A stretch of 64,000 nt of DNA from Omphiscola glabra (GCA_964017045.1 OZ024808.1:7201284-7265283); one strand, 5' to 3'. Numbered from the stretch's first letter, positions 12,897 to 25,127 are shown. The notes: generated from the letters alone by a model not told the origin. A program made the numbers and translations.

Positions 12897-13154
12897 CCGG
12901 ATAATTTGGGTTTGAGACTCTTGTTTTATATTATCATGGAAAGTAGTAATCCGGACAGTAACTCATTGAATGACAAGATGTTAGACTTTGTAGTCATCAT
13001 CATCATCATCATCATCATCATCAGTGGCGCTACAGCCCGTGTAAGGCCCTGTAGTCACCTGAACAGCTATTCCTCTTTTAAGTAACAAGTTCTTAGTTTA
13101 TGTCCTTGATGTTGCTGGATGGCCTGACTTCTACCTACCCCCAGCCCCAACCGG

Positions 13155-13221
<67 letters not shown>

Positions 13222-13226
<5 letters not shown>

Positions 13227-13451
13227 GACCGACCAAATTTCGACTTCGGCGCCAAAGGTGGCCATTTGATCACTTTCGGCCTAATTTCGGTTTCGGCCGA
13301 AACCAAAAAGTTAAATTTCGGTTTAATTTCGGCTTCGGTCGAAACTGAAATGTTAACTTTCGGTTTAATTTCGGTTTCGGCCGAATGTCATTTTTAAAAT
13401 TCGGCCTAGTTTCGGTTTTGGTCGAAATCAGAAAATCACTTTCGGTCGGTC

Positions 13452-13456
<5 letters not shown>
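13222..13456. mobile_element. Inverted-repeat mini-element inserted in a (TA)n tract
   Basis: Ends TTAGAGACCGACC and GGTCGGTCTCTAA are perfect inverted repeats, with (TA)n on both sides (about 13155-13222 and 13456-13486). Inside are repeated TTTCGGTTTCGGCCGAAA-type palindromic blocks. The target duplication cannot be told apart from the TA tract. Confidence 0.8.
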
Positions 13457-13490
<34 letters not shown>

Positions 13491-13830
13491 TAATATGAAT
13501 GAAGCTATGACAGAAAGACGTAAACACTATTTTTTTTGTTTGGGCAAACAGAAAAATCCCCGCTGTACAGCCAATGATGCACACGTCATCAAGCATTCAC
13601 AACATGGCTAGACAGGGGTAGAGATAGTACTTGGGCGCGGGTGAGGTCAAGCTTTTCACCAATTGTTGTTTTTAAATGTGCACGTTCCTGCCATTGCTAA
13701 TTTTTGTATGTGAAGCACAGTGAGCCTAGCCCGAGGCTGTGGTATAACTGCGCTATATAAAACCACCTAATTATAATAACATTCATTCAATTCGTTGTAG
13801 ATTTTTAAAATATGTTTTAATTATTTTTTA

Positions 13831-13836
13831 TTTATT
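13831..13836 (-). terminator. Possible poly(A) signal of the sulfotransferase gene
   Basis: TTTATT on the plus strand reads AATAAA on the gene strand, about 710 bases after the stop codon. The implied 3' UTR would contain the small inverted-repeat element at 14180-14353. Weak, because the region is AT-rich. Confidence 0.25.
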
Positions 13837-14179
13837 CAAAATTCAAACGCATAAAAATGAACAAAATCACACACGACTACTTACTACAAACACGACTAAC
13901 AAAATATTTGGCTCATAGCAAGACATTAGTCATCAGTTACTAGAACTTGAGCCAGGACAATTCTGCTTCACAACTGCTATCACTCTTAGGGCCATCCATT
14001 CATAACGACAGAGGGTTAGAAGGCGGGCCAGCAGTTGTTAACAGCCAGTTGGTACGTCATTGTATTTCTATGTTGTTTTTATCACGTTGGCATTTTTAAC
14101 ATAGTCAAATTTTAACAACCGGTTCCACTGAACCGGCTCCAGCACAGTGGAGCGCACATAATTGCGAGAATGTGTGACG

Positions 14180-14353
14180 CAGTGGCGTAGGAAGGGGATC
14201 CGGAGGGAGCGTTCCGCCCGGGGGCTTCACTTTTTTACCTTTATATTGAGGGGCGAGATTGTCAGCCAACTGGTGAGTTTTTTTTCCCGTTGGAAAGGGG
14301 GCGGAAAAAACACTTGGTTCACCCCGGGTTGCTTAACCCTAACGACGCCACTG
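14180..14353. mobile_element. Small inverted-repeat element (CAGTGGCGTAG family)
   Basis: CAGTGGCGTAGGAAGG at the left and ACGACGCCACTG at the right, with TGTGTGACG repeated on both flanks as the target duplication. Probably a non-autonomous hAT-type element about 175 bp long. It lies in the presumed 3' UTR of the sulfotransferase gene. Confidence 0.75.
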
Positions 14354-14548
14354 TGTGTGACGAAGGTGGCTAAAATTTATCTACGGATTTGTGACGATGG
14401 GGGAGGGGGGTAGAGGGGTGACAAATCGTTAAAGATAGCGCCGCTAGCAAGATATGGGTCGAAACAGGATATTGTTTATCAGCTAGAACTTGAACAAGAA
14501 GCAGGGACAATCACACACAGATGCTATACGCGCATACACACAAGTCAA

Positions 14549-17500
14549 TCATGATCTAGTTAGAATAAGTGACGTGTTGCTGGAGCTCTTGTCATGACTC
14601 TTCTTCTCCCAGTCAAAACTTTGCGCTATGAGTTTAAAAAGTCTCTCATTGTGAGGCCTGTAGAAGGCGTACAGCATCTCCTCGTCTGCTTTCGGAAGGT
14701 CAGGATGCTTCACGCCTTTGAATTTGCTCATACATTTTGGCTGCGCCCCTGCGTCAAACCTCTTGAAGCAATAAAAACCCCAGGTCGCGTTCAAGTAGAA
14801 GTTGTCCTCTGACAGCATCGCCGGGAGCTTGAGAAACCCCTCCACTCTTTTCAATACGCGCAAGGGGTCAGAAGTCAAAGTCTCGTCGTCGAGCACGAGC
14901 AGCTGCTCGCGTTGGAAGTTGTGGAACCATGGCAACAAGAACTTGTAGTACACACCGATGTTGACGGCGTTGATGGTCGGGTCAAATCTGTTCGTGGTCC
15001 TGTTGATGTATATCGTCCTAAGGGGCGGGCGGTCTCGCGGGTCCTTGAACCGATATCTGAAAAATGATTGTCATAGACATAATTAGAAAGCTTTTACGAT
15101 TATCTATATTATATCCCTTTTCAATTTTAGTATAGACGAAGAAGAAAAAATGCAGGCTATGCCTTATACGACTTGTTAGGCAGCGGTGTATTGCCAAATT
15201 CGTAACAAAGGGTTCGCAGTTAGTATGTCCCCTTAAGCCATATCGGTCACCGCCACAGTCATATTTATTTTTTTGAACTAACGGTTCGCACGAACCTGAC
15301 CGAACCGGCTCCAGGCCACCGCTGCTGTTAGGCCTACATTATATTTTTTCCCACGTCATGTGGAACATCGTTACCGATGTGGTGGTCCGTGGACCGGCGA
15401 GCTTGACGCTGCCTTTCCACACAACTTTAGTCAAATGACTTTTTTTAAAGGGTGTGGGGGGGGGGGAGGGGGGAGGGGGGGATATATAAAGGAGTACATG
15501 TTTGAGACTCGTTAAAAAAAAATAAAATATCAGAAATTGAAATTGTATGTTGCATAAAAATACTCCGCGTTGTACGCGTCAAGAGGGTATACATTTTAAA
15601 ACACCCTTCAGAACCACACATTTAAAAAAAAAAATTTATGACATATTTAAGGTCAAATAAAAAAAAATATAGCATTAATTAGTAAATCAGGCACCGGTCC
15701 ATGGTGCTATTGGACATTTGTGTATTGGCCCATTAAACTCAAACGTTTGGGAAACGCTGATGTAGATCACATTTCTTCTGTAAGCGCCATTAAAAAAAAT
15801 TTATATGACATAATATGCTTTACTAATACTGTTACCCGTTCAAAATGACGGCTCTTTTCTTAATTTGAATATTTCAGATTTCATCTTATAAAATAAAAAT
15901 TTTGTTCTAAAAAAAAAACTCATTTGAAAAACGATAAAAACAACTCTTAAATAACATTAGAGGAAATGTGATAATCATTTTTAAAACGGACGCGCCTACA
16001 TATTCTGAAAATTTTAACGCTGCTTAAAAAGTTTTCTCTGTTGAACGTTCGTTCCATATACAGTCGTACGGCACGAATGCTGTCGCTCAAATGAATTAAA
16101 CTAAGTTAGAGACTCTCACCGCTGCAGGTAGGCAGAGACGAGGCGCTCGACAGGGTTACGGACGAGAATGATGAGCTTAATGTCAGGGAAGTGAGCTGAA
16201 ATCTCCTGGAGAGCTCTACGGGAGCAGACGTAGTCGGGGGATTTCTCGACGGTGATCTGGTTGCTGTAAAGGAAACATCCACATTAAATGATCATATTTT
16301 ACGACTTATCATTATATTTTAGGACACATTTGGTCGATCCAGAAGAATAAAATTGTTTTGCAACCATCAGGATACCAATCCTTATATTTTTACGATGTTC
16401 TGATGTAAACATGGCGTGAACAACAACCAGGGTGTCCATGGCTACCAACGCAACACAATAAAATGTACGGACATGTCTTTCTTGTCGTTAATGTTTTCAT
16501 AATTTTTTAGAACAAACTTGCTTTTAAATGACACATTTTTTAAAAATATATAAACTTGTTTAAGCTGAACAATTAAAATCCGTGGCGTATAGCTGTGTAT
16601 ATATTTCAAATAATATTTGGAGTACATGACGCATAATCCTATGTGTTGTGTTAGTTTTTTGTATGACATTAGCACCACTGTTTATTTTCTCCAGTATAGG
16701 AATGTGCACGTTAAAAAGCAAGCAAGGACACACACACAGAATATTTTATCAATCACAACTTTTGTTAATTCCGGTTTTGTTTCGATTCAAATGTTGCAGA
16801 TGACGTTTTTAAGTTCTTTGGGGGCACGTCTTAATTACAGTGCCGTCTTAAGGCATGGGCCAAGTGGGCACTTGTCCAGGGCCCCGCGCTTGTAGGGGCC
16901 CCACGTTTCTAATCTTATAGAGGTATAATACTTTACAAATGTTTAATGAGTATTGAAAGATTTTGACAATTTAATTGTATTTAAAATTCCCAATTTCCCA
17001 ATTTTAACCCACGACATATATCAGAACATTCCAAAATAATTAATATAAATGCGAATCAAAGTTGGACAGTTTTAAAACTTTTTAAGGGGAATAACTCTCG
17101 CCAACAAGTTTTACTTTTCCTCCAGATATGATTAGAAAAAAAAATGAGGTAAGAATCAGCTTCGCGGTACAATGGGATTAAAATGTTTCACTTATGTGCA
17201 CGGAAAATGAAATCCTTAAGACCATTGACTTCAAACTAATAAAAAAAAAATAAAAAATTCTCTGCAAAATAAATTACGCAAACGATTATGTTGATTTTTA
17301 TTAAATAATGTATTCAATCTTTCAGTCAAAAATGATAATTCATCATTCTCTGTGATTATTTATAGTTTATTTCTGATAATTTTTAAAAACTATTATTGAT
17401 TTTGTAAGATTTTGTTTTTTATCAATAAATTGAATTTACCGAAGTTTAACTTTATTGAATGTTTATTTTTATTATATTTTTTATTTCTCTTGATGAGTTG

Positions 17501-17627
17501 GTTGGGGAACAGGAACTTCGAGTGCCCCCTTCGCCACCCTTCTCACGGCCAAGATATGTTGTGATACTAAGGGGCCCCAGTACATTGCTGTGCCCAGGGC
17601 CTCCTATGATGTTAAGACGGCACTGCC

Positions 17628-17683
<56 letters not shown>

Positions 17684-20163
17684 CATAATGTTATATACTA
17701 GATATAGCCCATCAAACATTGGTGACAGCAATGCGTGAACTTCTCATCATCTACTAAAGTTACTTCACAAAACATGAACTCAAGTAACGCACATTTAAGA
17801 ATCCCAATTTTTGTTACAACCCTTCCCTCCATGATAAGTCACTGCACACTTTTTATTTCACGCCCATGAACTATATTAAATATTCTGATAACCCAACCAC
17901 TTTTAAACCGAATATTTTTTACACCATACTTAAATTGAGACGATTTCATTATCAGAAAAGAAAATTGTTTTGCAACCATCAGGATACCAATCCTTATATT
18001 TTTACGACGCTCTGATGTAAACATAGCGTAAAAATCAACCACGGTGTCCATGGTTACCAACGCAACACAATAAAATGTACGGACATGTCGTTATTGTCGT
18101 TAAGGTTTTCATAATTTTTTAGAACAAACTTGTTTTTAACTGACACATTTTTTAAAAATATATAAATTTGTTTAAACTGTGGGGTAAACGCTAAACAATT
18201 AAAATCCGTGGCGTATAGCTATATATATCAAATAAGGACAAAACGCAGTTTCGTTAAAGAAAATAATTATTATTTAGCGTAGTTATCGGGAATTATATTT
18301 TGCGCGCTATTGAACCATACTTACTTTCAAACATGTAGAGTTATTTGTAATATACTCTCAATACCAAATTCACTCTTTAGGAAGCAGTCCACGAGTCACA
18401 CCAGAAGCGTAATATATATAAGAGATTATTCATATAGCCAGGTCGAGCCTACTCATAGGCGCAATTTCCAGTAAACACAACATTAGGAGGTATAGGATAA
18501 TCAAATGGGCAGTGTGTCCTGTTCCCGTACTATCCATCCAAGGCCAGTCACGTGCAACTTAATGTAGCCATTACATATTATGTACAAGGTATAATCCGTT
18601 CCTTCATAAAATACAGAGAACGGTTGGCAACGACCACTGCAATTGAAGATTCACCAGAAACGAAGGCAGAAACTTAGGTTAGGGTGAAAAATCTAAAATT
18701 TTTCATTTGGCTTCTTGTGTGATTTTAAACAAAATATTCATGTTTGGTCCATCAGTAGTCGTAAAAAATTAAATAATAATTAATTTAAAATTGCTTTGTT
18801 TTCCGTGGTAACTCGTGAAAACATCCACCATTTTTAAAATTAAAAAAATAATTAAAAGGCCAAGTTTTTTAAAATAAATTCTGAAGTTATGACTATGAAA
18901 TTTAAAATATAAATCCTTGGGGGTGTAATAAAAATGAATAACATGACTTTTATATGGAGGTACTAGATTTAAAAATATAGATTGACAAAAAGTGTCTCTA
19001 TTTTTTTTTATGCCAAAATTACGGGGTAGGGGTGAATGATTATAATGTATTTTCCTTTCTATGAGAGTTATCAAAAGTTAATTTATTCAAATCTGTATTT
19101 AAGTTGAAAGAACATACTGAGAAAATATGTTTAACGATCGCCAAAATCGCCGAAGAAAGAGACAGTTGGAATAAGAATCTAGAGGCGAGACACAGAAGAC
19201 ACCAAAAGAATAGTTTAAGATAGAGCGTCTCTTGCGGTTGGTAGACCAGGCGTAGGGATCCTCGATGAAAAGTTTCCAGCAACTGCAACAGTACGTTGAC
19301 ATTTTGGGCTTTTCTATTAATATGTTAGTCAGGCTGACTGCCTCATTACTCAATCCAAAGCATCGACAAAAACGTCACGTAACAAACCCAACAAACACCA
19401 ACCGAGGGACCTGACCCCAAGCCCGGACCTGAATTCTCACGTCATAATGACACCCCCACCCCTCCTTTCACTTCACTCACCTGTAAGAAAAGAGCATCTC
19501 GTAAATCCCCCCCCCCCCCTCCTTTCACTTCACTCATCTGTATGAAAAGGGCATTCTCGTTAAGATACCACTCACCTGTATGAAAAGGGCATCTCGTTAA
19601 GATACCACTCACCTGTATGAAAAGGGCATCTCGTTAAGATACCACTTGTATCCCTTGGCAAACAGTTTTTCTGACGTGTAAAAGTGCACCTCCGCGCCGT
19701 GGGCGGCGATGTAGGGGTGAATGGACAGGAAGGACAGCAAGGCTCGCGTGCCGCATTTACCGAAACCGATGATAAGGGCTTTCGGGAATCTCCTGATGGG
19801 GGCGTCGTTGGGGGGCGGGGAGAAATATTTAACGTTGGACAGGGCGGCACCAGTTCCGTTGAAGCCACCCGTTGAATCTACCCGCGAGGCGTTGCTGTTG
19901 GGCAACGCGTTCTTGCTGCCTGTTGGTATGACAAAATTGTCGGTGTAGTAATCAGAGTCTTCCTTGTTGACGTCACCCTGGACAAGAGCACGCAATTTGG
20001 TGTCGAGAGTTTCGCCCACCCCGCTTGACGTGTAGAACGGGATCTGTGACATCATCCCCCACATCAAAACACCCAGGGAGAGGATGGCTAAAAAACCGAG
20101 AGGTGGCAGCAGAGAGGAACATGTCCGACGCTTGAGCCTGGTCAACAATTTCATCTCCAACAA
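14549..20163 (-). CDS. Heparan sulfate 3-O-sulfotransferase-like enzyme, complete, 3 exons
   Basis: Type II Golgi membrane sulfotransferase that would move sulfate from PAPS to a glucosamine of heparan sulfate. Exons (coding order): 20163-19613, 16263-16120, 15056-14549; phases fit (phase 2 at both junctions) and give about 400 aa. Seen: short basic cytosolic tail, signal anchor at 18-38, a low-complexity stem with N-glycosylation sequons, then the 5'-phosphosulfate loop RRFPKALIIGFGKCGTRALL (124-143) with K136, followed by the VEKSPDY segment (189-195) and the 3'-phosphate loop LIILVRNPVERLVSAY (214-229) with R219 and S227. The last exon has GVYYKFLLPWF, the two-cysteine segment GFYCFKRF...PKCM and FYRPHNERLF near the end, as in HS3ST/NDST enzymes. 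GTRALL and domain order favour 3-O-sulfotransferase, but isoform and substrate are not known. The first donor is duplicated downstream (see findings). Introns are 3.3 kb and 1.1 kb. Confidence 0.9.
15181..15324. mobile_element. Small inverted-repeat element (CAGCGGTG ends)
   Basis: 144 bp with ends CAGCGGTG and CACCGCTG, flanked by TTGTTAGG and CTGTTAGG (7 of 8 bases match). Contains GAACCTGACCGAACCGGCTC, also seen in decayed form near 14120. Lies in sulfotransferase intron 2. Confidence 0.65.
16345..16615. repeat. Direct duplication in sulfotransferase intron 1, left copy
   Basis: About 265 bases nearly repeated at 17962-18232: GCAACCATCAGGATACCAAT, TGTACGGACATGTC, TTTTCATAATTTTTTAGAAC and AAAATCCGTGGCGTATAGCT in the same order, roughly 90 percent alike by eye. 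The 788-bp DNA element at 16838 lies between the two copies. Confidence 0.8.
16838..17625. mobile_element. Non-autonomous DNA transposon, 788 bp (CAGTGCCGTCTTAA ends)
   Basis: Perfect 14-bp inverted ends CAGTGCCGTCTTAA and TTAAGACGGCACTG. GC-rich sub-terminal blocks (GGGCCCCGCG, GGGGCCCCAG) surround an AT-rich core with no coding sequence. No clear target duplication; the right flank is a (TA)n(GT)n microsatellite. Lies in sulfotransferase intron 1. Confidence 0.75.
17962..18232. repeat. Direct duplication in sulfotransferase intron 1, right copy
   Basis: Partner of 16345-16615. Just before it, 17702-17790 (GCAATGCGTGAACTTCTCAT) is shared with 38818-38925 in SUCO intron 3, so this is likely a larger dispersed family and not a local duplication only. 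Confidence 0.75.
19478..19645 (-). repeat. 37-bp tandem duplication of the exon 1 end and donor, about 4 copies
   Basis: The last bases of sulfotransferase exon 1 with its donor (plus-strand words ACTCACCTGTATGA and GGGCATCTCGTTAAG) are repeated downstream. Donors read CAG|GTGAGT at 19612 and 19575; the next copy has mutated to CAGATGAGT near 19537; the outermost copy, near 19484, again has GTGAG. A C-run separates the last two copies. Confidence 0.85.
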
Positions 20164-20890
20164 ATGCAGCTATCTTCGAAACCAATGTTAAATGGTTGGT
20201 GTCCAGCTGTAGCGTCTGTCACATGATCGCACCCAGCATTCTTTGGTTCGTGTTCATTTGTCTATTGGTTGAGTTGAACAAAGCCTCGACCATTCGAATC
20301 TCCTTAAATTTTAAGACGACCAACAGTATGATTAGGATTTTGTTTGTAAAATCATATAATAGGTTACACCAAATTAGATTATAACCAACAGATGTCATTT
20401 CATAGTATTTTTATGATATATATATATATATAGTGTGGCGAACTTTACATTTCATTCACCACAAATGTGGTTATTTGGGAAAAAGGTTGTCCATGGCACC
20501 TTGGTTCTAGGAATGATTATTCAATAATCTTACGTTTCACAGCGTGCAGACGTCAAGTAAATGAACACTCCACACACTGTTCTGGTGTACTGAGCACAGC
20601 TATATCTTACGCACTGCGCACAGAAAAGTCACTGCCAATTTCAGAATTTAGGTTTGACAACCATTTCCGACCGACACTTGCATAATGCCCAGTCTACGCG
20701 ATTAAATTCGCGTCAAATTTTCAATCAAGCATTTGATGCGATTTTTTGTGAAGCCTTGTCACAATGTTCAAATTACTGTTTGATCAAATTCTCATTTTTG
20801 TCCAAAAAAATGGAAACCAAGCACAAAATAGTGCATCCATGCAAAAATTTGATGCAAAATTGCAAGCTAATTTGAAAGGAATTTGATTGT

Positions 20891-21165
20891 GTGAACTGAG
20901 CATATCCTTGCTGGGGGCGCCAAGGAGGCTAAGGACAGTCCTTGCTGAGGGTGCCAAGGAGTCTAAGGACAGTCCTTGCTGAGGGCGCCAAGTAGGCTAA
21001 GGACAGTCCTTGCCGAGGGTGCCAAGGAGGCTAAGGACAGTCCTTGCTGAGGGCGCCAAGGAGGCTAAGGACAGTCCTTGCTGAGGGTGCCAAGGAGGCT
21101 AAGATCAATTTTAGCTTAGGGCGCCTAAGAGGCTAAGGACAGTCCTTGCTGAGGGCGCCAATGAG
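20891..21165. repeat. 34-bp minisatellite upstream of the sulfotransferase gene, 8 copies
   Basis: Unit GTCCTTGCTGAGGGCGCCAA plus GGAGGCTAAGGACA. Starts about 730 bases upstream of the start codon (20163 on the minus strand). GC-rich island in AT-rich DNA. Confidence 0.88.
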
Positions 21166-22160
21166 ACTACCACTGGAACTGATTTTTCATTGCTTATTTT
21201 TCGATTTCTAAAAATTATGAATTACCAGAACAATTTTCACAAATATATAATTATAACAGATTATAAACTAACATTAAAAGATCGATGTTACCCGTATTTC
21301 CAACAAATCCTGCTCACGACAGCCGTTTATCATAACACTATCTAGCGGGTGTGCTGGAGTCCTGAGACAGAATGAAGAGCCGTTAGGCTGACTGACGTTA
21401 CTCATGTCTGACTTCCACTTAAAGTTGACTATAAAATAAATCAACACCTCGGGTAGGTCATTAAATATAATAGGGGAAAGGGGGGATGGAAGTTGACTCG
21501 TTGGGATGTGATTGTTGGAGGTTAGCCGTTGCTGATTTTTAAATGTTGTAGTTTAAAAGAATTTAGCCATGCTTGGAATCGAATAAGTTTTTACTCTAGG
21601 TGTAACTATTTTGGTGTTAATATGGTTTGTGCAGCTTAATTTTGTGGGGGGTAATTTATTTGTGTGTGTGTGTGTTTGCGGGGCTAAATTCGGAGTCAGA
21701 GTCCAAAGTTTTTGTTTGTTTGTTTGTTTGTTTGTTTGTTGATCGGAATCGAAGAGTTAAACATTTCTCGTTAATTAATATTATCAGTTTAATTAAATGA
21801 TATCCTCCGCTCTTATTTCCGGTTAGACGGATCAACCAATCACGTATCATAGTTTTAACCGAATCACGTGTTCACATGGCTTGCTGGCCCTTCTTCTAAG
21901 ATCGATAACCCCCCTGTTCACAAGTTCGTCTAACACGTTAGAGTTATGGTTTGGCGCCGTACCATGCGCTCATCAATAACTACACGTGACAGAAGATCCA
22001 CGGTCAATACGGTAACTCACGCTTCTTCAATTAAATCAAAGCAGACGATGGGCCGGGTTACATGCAGGCCCGTAGCTGGGCATTCAGTAACTATAAGGGA
22101 GAAGACCCCTGTAAACAGTATTGGAATGTTTGGCACAGTTGATCAGTAGGATAATAAATA

Positions 22161-22740
22161 AAGGACTGCGTTCAAGCTGTGTAAAGGTAATAGTAGTAGG
22201 ACAAGGTATGTGGAAGCTTGCATCGAAAGACAGGGCAATAAAAAATAATTAAAAAATAACGTTTCGGCTAAGAGCCTTCTTCGGCAGACAGGACAAATGA
22301 TAATAATAATAATAATAAAGTTTATTTGAAAATCACGCTTCATCCCCAAAGGCTCGAAGCGCGGTACAAAGTCAACCACATTAAAAGAGAAATGAAAACA
22401 ATCTATATTGTACCACATAGAAATACAAAACTACATATCGTACCAGCACAACCATTCAAAGTATTGCATCACCCTGCAACCATAAACAACACAAGCCAAT
22501 ACACATCTAGGAGATAATAGCTAGCTGGAAAAAAAGATGGTAGACAACACCACACCAGCGGGTGTTTGCGAAATAGATGGGCTTTCATATTGGTTTTGGA
22601 GGACTTCAGTGTCTGGCTGTTTCTGACAGCGACAGGAATAATATATACGAGCCAGAATGATCAATTCATTGATCGTGGGCCCTTAAAATATAGAAGAAGA
22701 AGAAGAGGAAGGGTGTTTAAAATTGAAAATATGACAAGAA
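22161..22740. repeat. Cluster of dispersed repeat fragments with a LINE 3' tail
   Basis: 22161-22297 belongs to the AAGGACTGCGTTCAAGCTGT family (further copies at about 3948 and 49419). 22320-22640 has the CACGCTTCATCCCCAAAGGC block. 22649-22705 repeats the LINE tail of 24521. No open frame of note. Confidence 0.65.
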
Positions 22741-23969
22741 ATAGAAACTAGTTTTTAAACAAATTGCGTGTTCACCATTGTTATTACCCAGTAGGGTGGC
22801 TTAAGCTCGTGACACCCCCGGGGCGGTCCTCATTTTTAAACCCATGTTGGGCATCTTATCCTCAACAATTAGTCAGGGACGGAAATGAAATTAGTGTTTA
22901 TTGTTTTAAACTATTTTACTTATAGCGCAGATTTTTTGGTGGTTGTTGCATTGGTGTCTAAATATATAAACATGTGTCAGAAGCAATTTGAATACCACCC
23001 CCCCACACCTTTTTTTACATATCAATTTTCCCTTCCAATTCAACAGAAAAATGTAGATTTAAATTTAAGGAAGGAGAGTATGTTGAAATTTAAATTCGTT
23101 TTAATTTATTTATTTTTTTTAATTGGTGTTTTTAAGAGTTCACCCCAAAAAAAAATAATCTCGGATTTTCAAAGAGATCATTGAACTTCATCCACAATTT
23201 TCCCCACCACTTTCATATCAACAATTATTTTCTATTCTTGTTTTCACCAAAAAATGATTAGCTGTCGTGCTTGGAAGAACGATAATGAAATTAAAATTGC
23301 TTTATCTTGAATTATGAAACGTCTTTGTTTCGGTAAAAAAATGCTTCTAATTTTGACGTGGGACGTGAGAAAAGAAAAAAAAATGTTTTGGAATGTAAGG
23401 GTCTTACATATAGAGGTGGCATATTTGAGAGACTGGTGTTTTTGTTTCTTTTGAGTAAGCCATGGATGAAAGAAAATTTTAAAGAGTACAAGTAGTACAA
23501 GGCCAGTGATAGCTTGAAAATAATTTTAAAGTAAAATAAAACACGTTTGTGTTATAGACTTAAATAGTAAACGAAAAAACATGACGATGAAAATGTAATA
23601 TTACAAAAATCAAAGCTTCGCCTGTAAAAACTTTGAATTCTACTCGGTTTTGAACGAATTAAAAAAAAAAATAATTAAATGTTCTTTTTTAAATGCACCG
23701 TTTCACCTCGTTCTATCTTCATATATGATATATGACATTGGTCATAGAAAAAAATTAAATACACTGTATGATTTCATAAAAAGGCATTGTCTGTCCAGTG
23801 ACTGACTTTGATTTCGTGTGGGAATTTTGTCCATTTTTTTCGTTTTCTTCATAGATAGGATATAGGTACACACACACTCTGACGCGCGCGATTTAGTAAC
23901 AACCCTAGGTTAGTCCCCGTTGAGTCTCCGGAACATATTATTTAAGCAACTCCAGCGTAAAAGAAAAAG

Positions 23970-24571
23970 TCATTAAGCATTTGTTCGGCCGCATCTTCAG
24001 TCTGGAACCCATTCATCCAGAAGAGGATCGACAGGTTGGAGGCGGTCCAACGACGGGCAGCGCGCACTGTCCTGAACTGCTACAGGTACTCCTCAAGTGT
24101 TGGCAGTATGCTGGAAACACTGGGCTGGTCACCATTGGAGGAACGACGACGACAATCCAGGCTTTCCATGATGTAAAAGTTTTTTTTAAAAATGGGATGT
24201 TCCACTGCTCCAGCATTAAACAGACCCCCCCCCCCCCCCTTCCCTCCTTTAGACAGTGACGAGGCCATGACAGGCAGTTCCGGCTCATAACAACAAGAAC
24301 ACAGTATAGGAACTGCTCATTCCTGCCAAAGAAAATCAGGGACTGGAACAATATTCCAAAATCAACAGTTGAGGCGACAACACTTGACACATTTGCGTCT
24401 TTGGCCTCGTACCTTCCAGCCCCCAGTTCTTAATACCACCGCTGAGTAACCCTTGCAACCAGTGAAGTATCCTCTTCAAAACCATGCACAGTTAGATCGC
24501 GAATCCCTCTACATAAATAGGAGCCAGAATGATCAATACATTGATCGTGGGCCCTTAATACACAGAAGAAG
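23970..24571 (+). pseudogene. LINE ORF2 C-terminal fragment with its 3' tail, decayed
   Basis: The frame from 24003 reads WNPFIQKRIDRLEAVQRRAA, then RYSSSVGSMLETLGWSPLEE, and stops. Another frame, about 24290-24430, reads FLPKKIRDWNNIPKS and ASYLPAPSS before a stop. These are typical of the end of non-LTR retrotransposon ORF2. The tail GAGCCAGAATGATCAA...GTGGGCCCTTAA is also found at 22649 and, inverted, at 38947. Frameshifts and a C-run break it. Confidence 0.85.
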
Positions 24572-24984
24572 ATGGTTTCCCACTTAGCACAATTGGGAAT
24601 CTAAAACTGATATGATGTACATGTATTTTTATTTTTGATATTCGATATATGAGCCATCGACAAATCTGAAGTGTGTTACTAAAGATAACGGAGAGCAAAA
24701 AATCCCCATTAAAATCAGGCAGTTAAAGGGGAGAAAAAGCGTTGGAAGCTTTTTTAATTCCATACACTAATTAAACAACAATTTACTATAAACAAAGTTT
24801 TTCGCATAAATCCTTTATAAAATGTAATGTCGAGCAAGGGGGGTGGGCTGAAAATTGGTCAAAACATGCATACAAGTAACTCACTATAATAATCTCAATT
24901 AGTTCTCAAACGCGAAGTTAATTTAAATGATTTAAAATTAAGGAAACAGGTCAATAGTCACTCTCCTAAATTTCCGATATCTTA

Positions 24985-25009
24985 TCACGTGACATAAATG
25001 TCACATGAC
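24985..25009. promoter_or_regulatory. Paired E-boxes before the PhyH-family gene
   Basis: A perfect TCACGTGA palindrome (USF/MiT type) at 24985 and a near-identical GTCACATGAC at 25000 lie about 120-140 bases before the start codon. The spacing of about 16 bases suggests a bHLH-controlled promoter; this is inference from motifs. Confidence 0.4.
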
Positions 25010-25127
25010 CACCCTGTTATCATTTACAGTTTGCTTGTAGTGTTCGTACTTCATACTCATACAAATAGTTCGAACCTTGGTTTGGTCGTTTTTTGTCGTA
25101 CTTGACGATCAAGACAACATCAGCAAG

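Larger units (their letters stand above)
10938..12923 (+). mobile_element. hAT transposon, complete ends but decayed, with exact target duplication
   Basis: Terminal repeats CAGAGGTCTCAAAC and GTTTGAGACTCTTG (inverted, a few mismatches) bound a 1986-bp element with a perfect 8-bp duplication TTTTATAT at 10930-10937 and 12924-12931. Inside are two pieces of a hAT transposase and two minisatellites. The left inner part (GCCCGCAGGACG... GCGGCCCGC) is typical of Charlie-like hAT ends. The coding part is broken, so it cannot move itself. Confidence 0.9.

Noticed and set aside
12993..13022. (ATC)n tract as a coding Ile or Ser repeat
   Set aside because: Simple microsatellite next to repeat debris, no open frame of note.
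24013..24390. 125-codon minus-strand frame
   Set aside because: Antisense shadow of the LINE fragment; the sense strand has the recognisable reverse transcriptase C-terminus.
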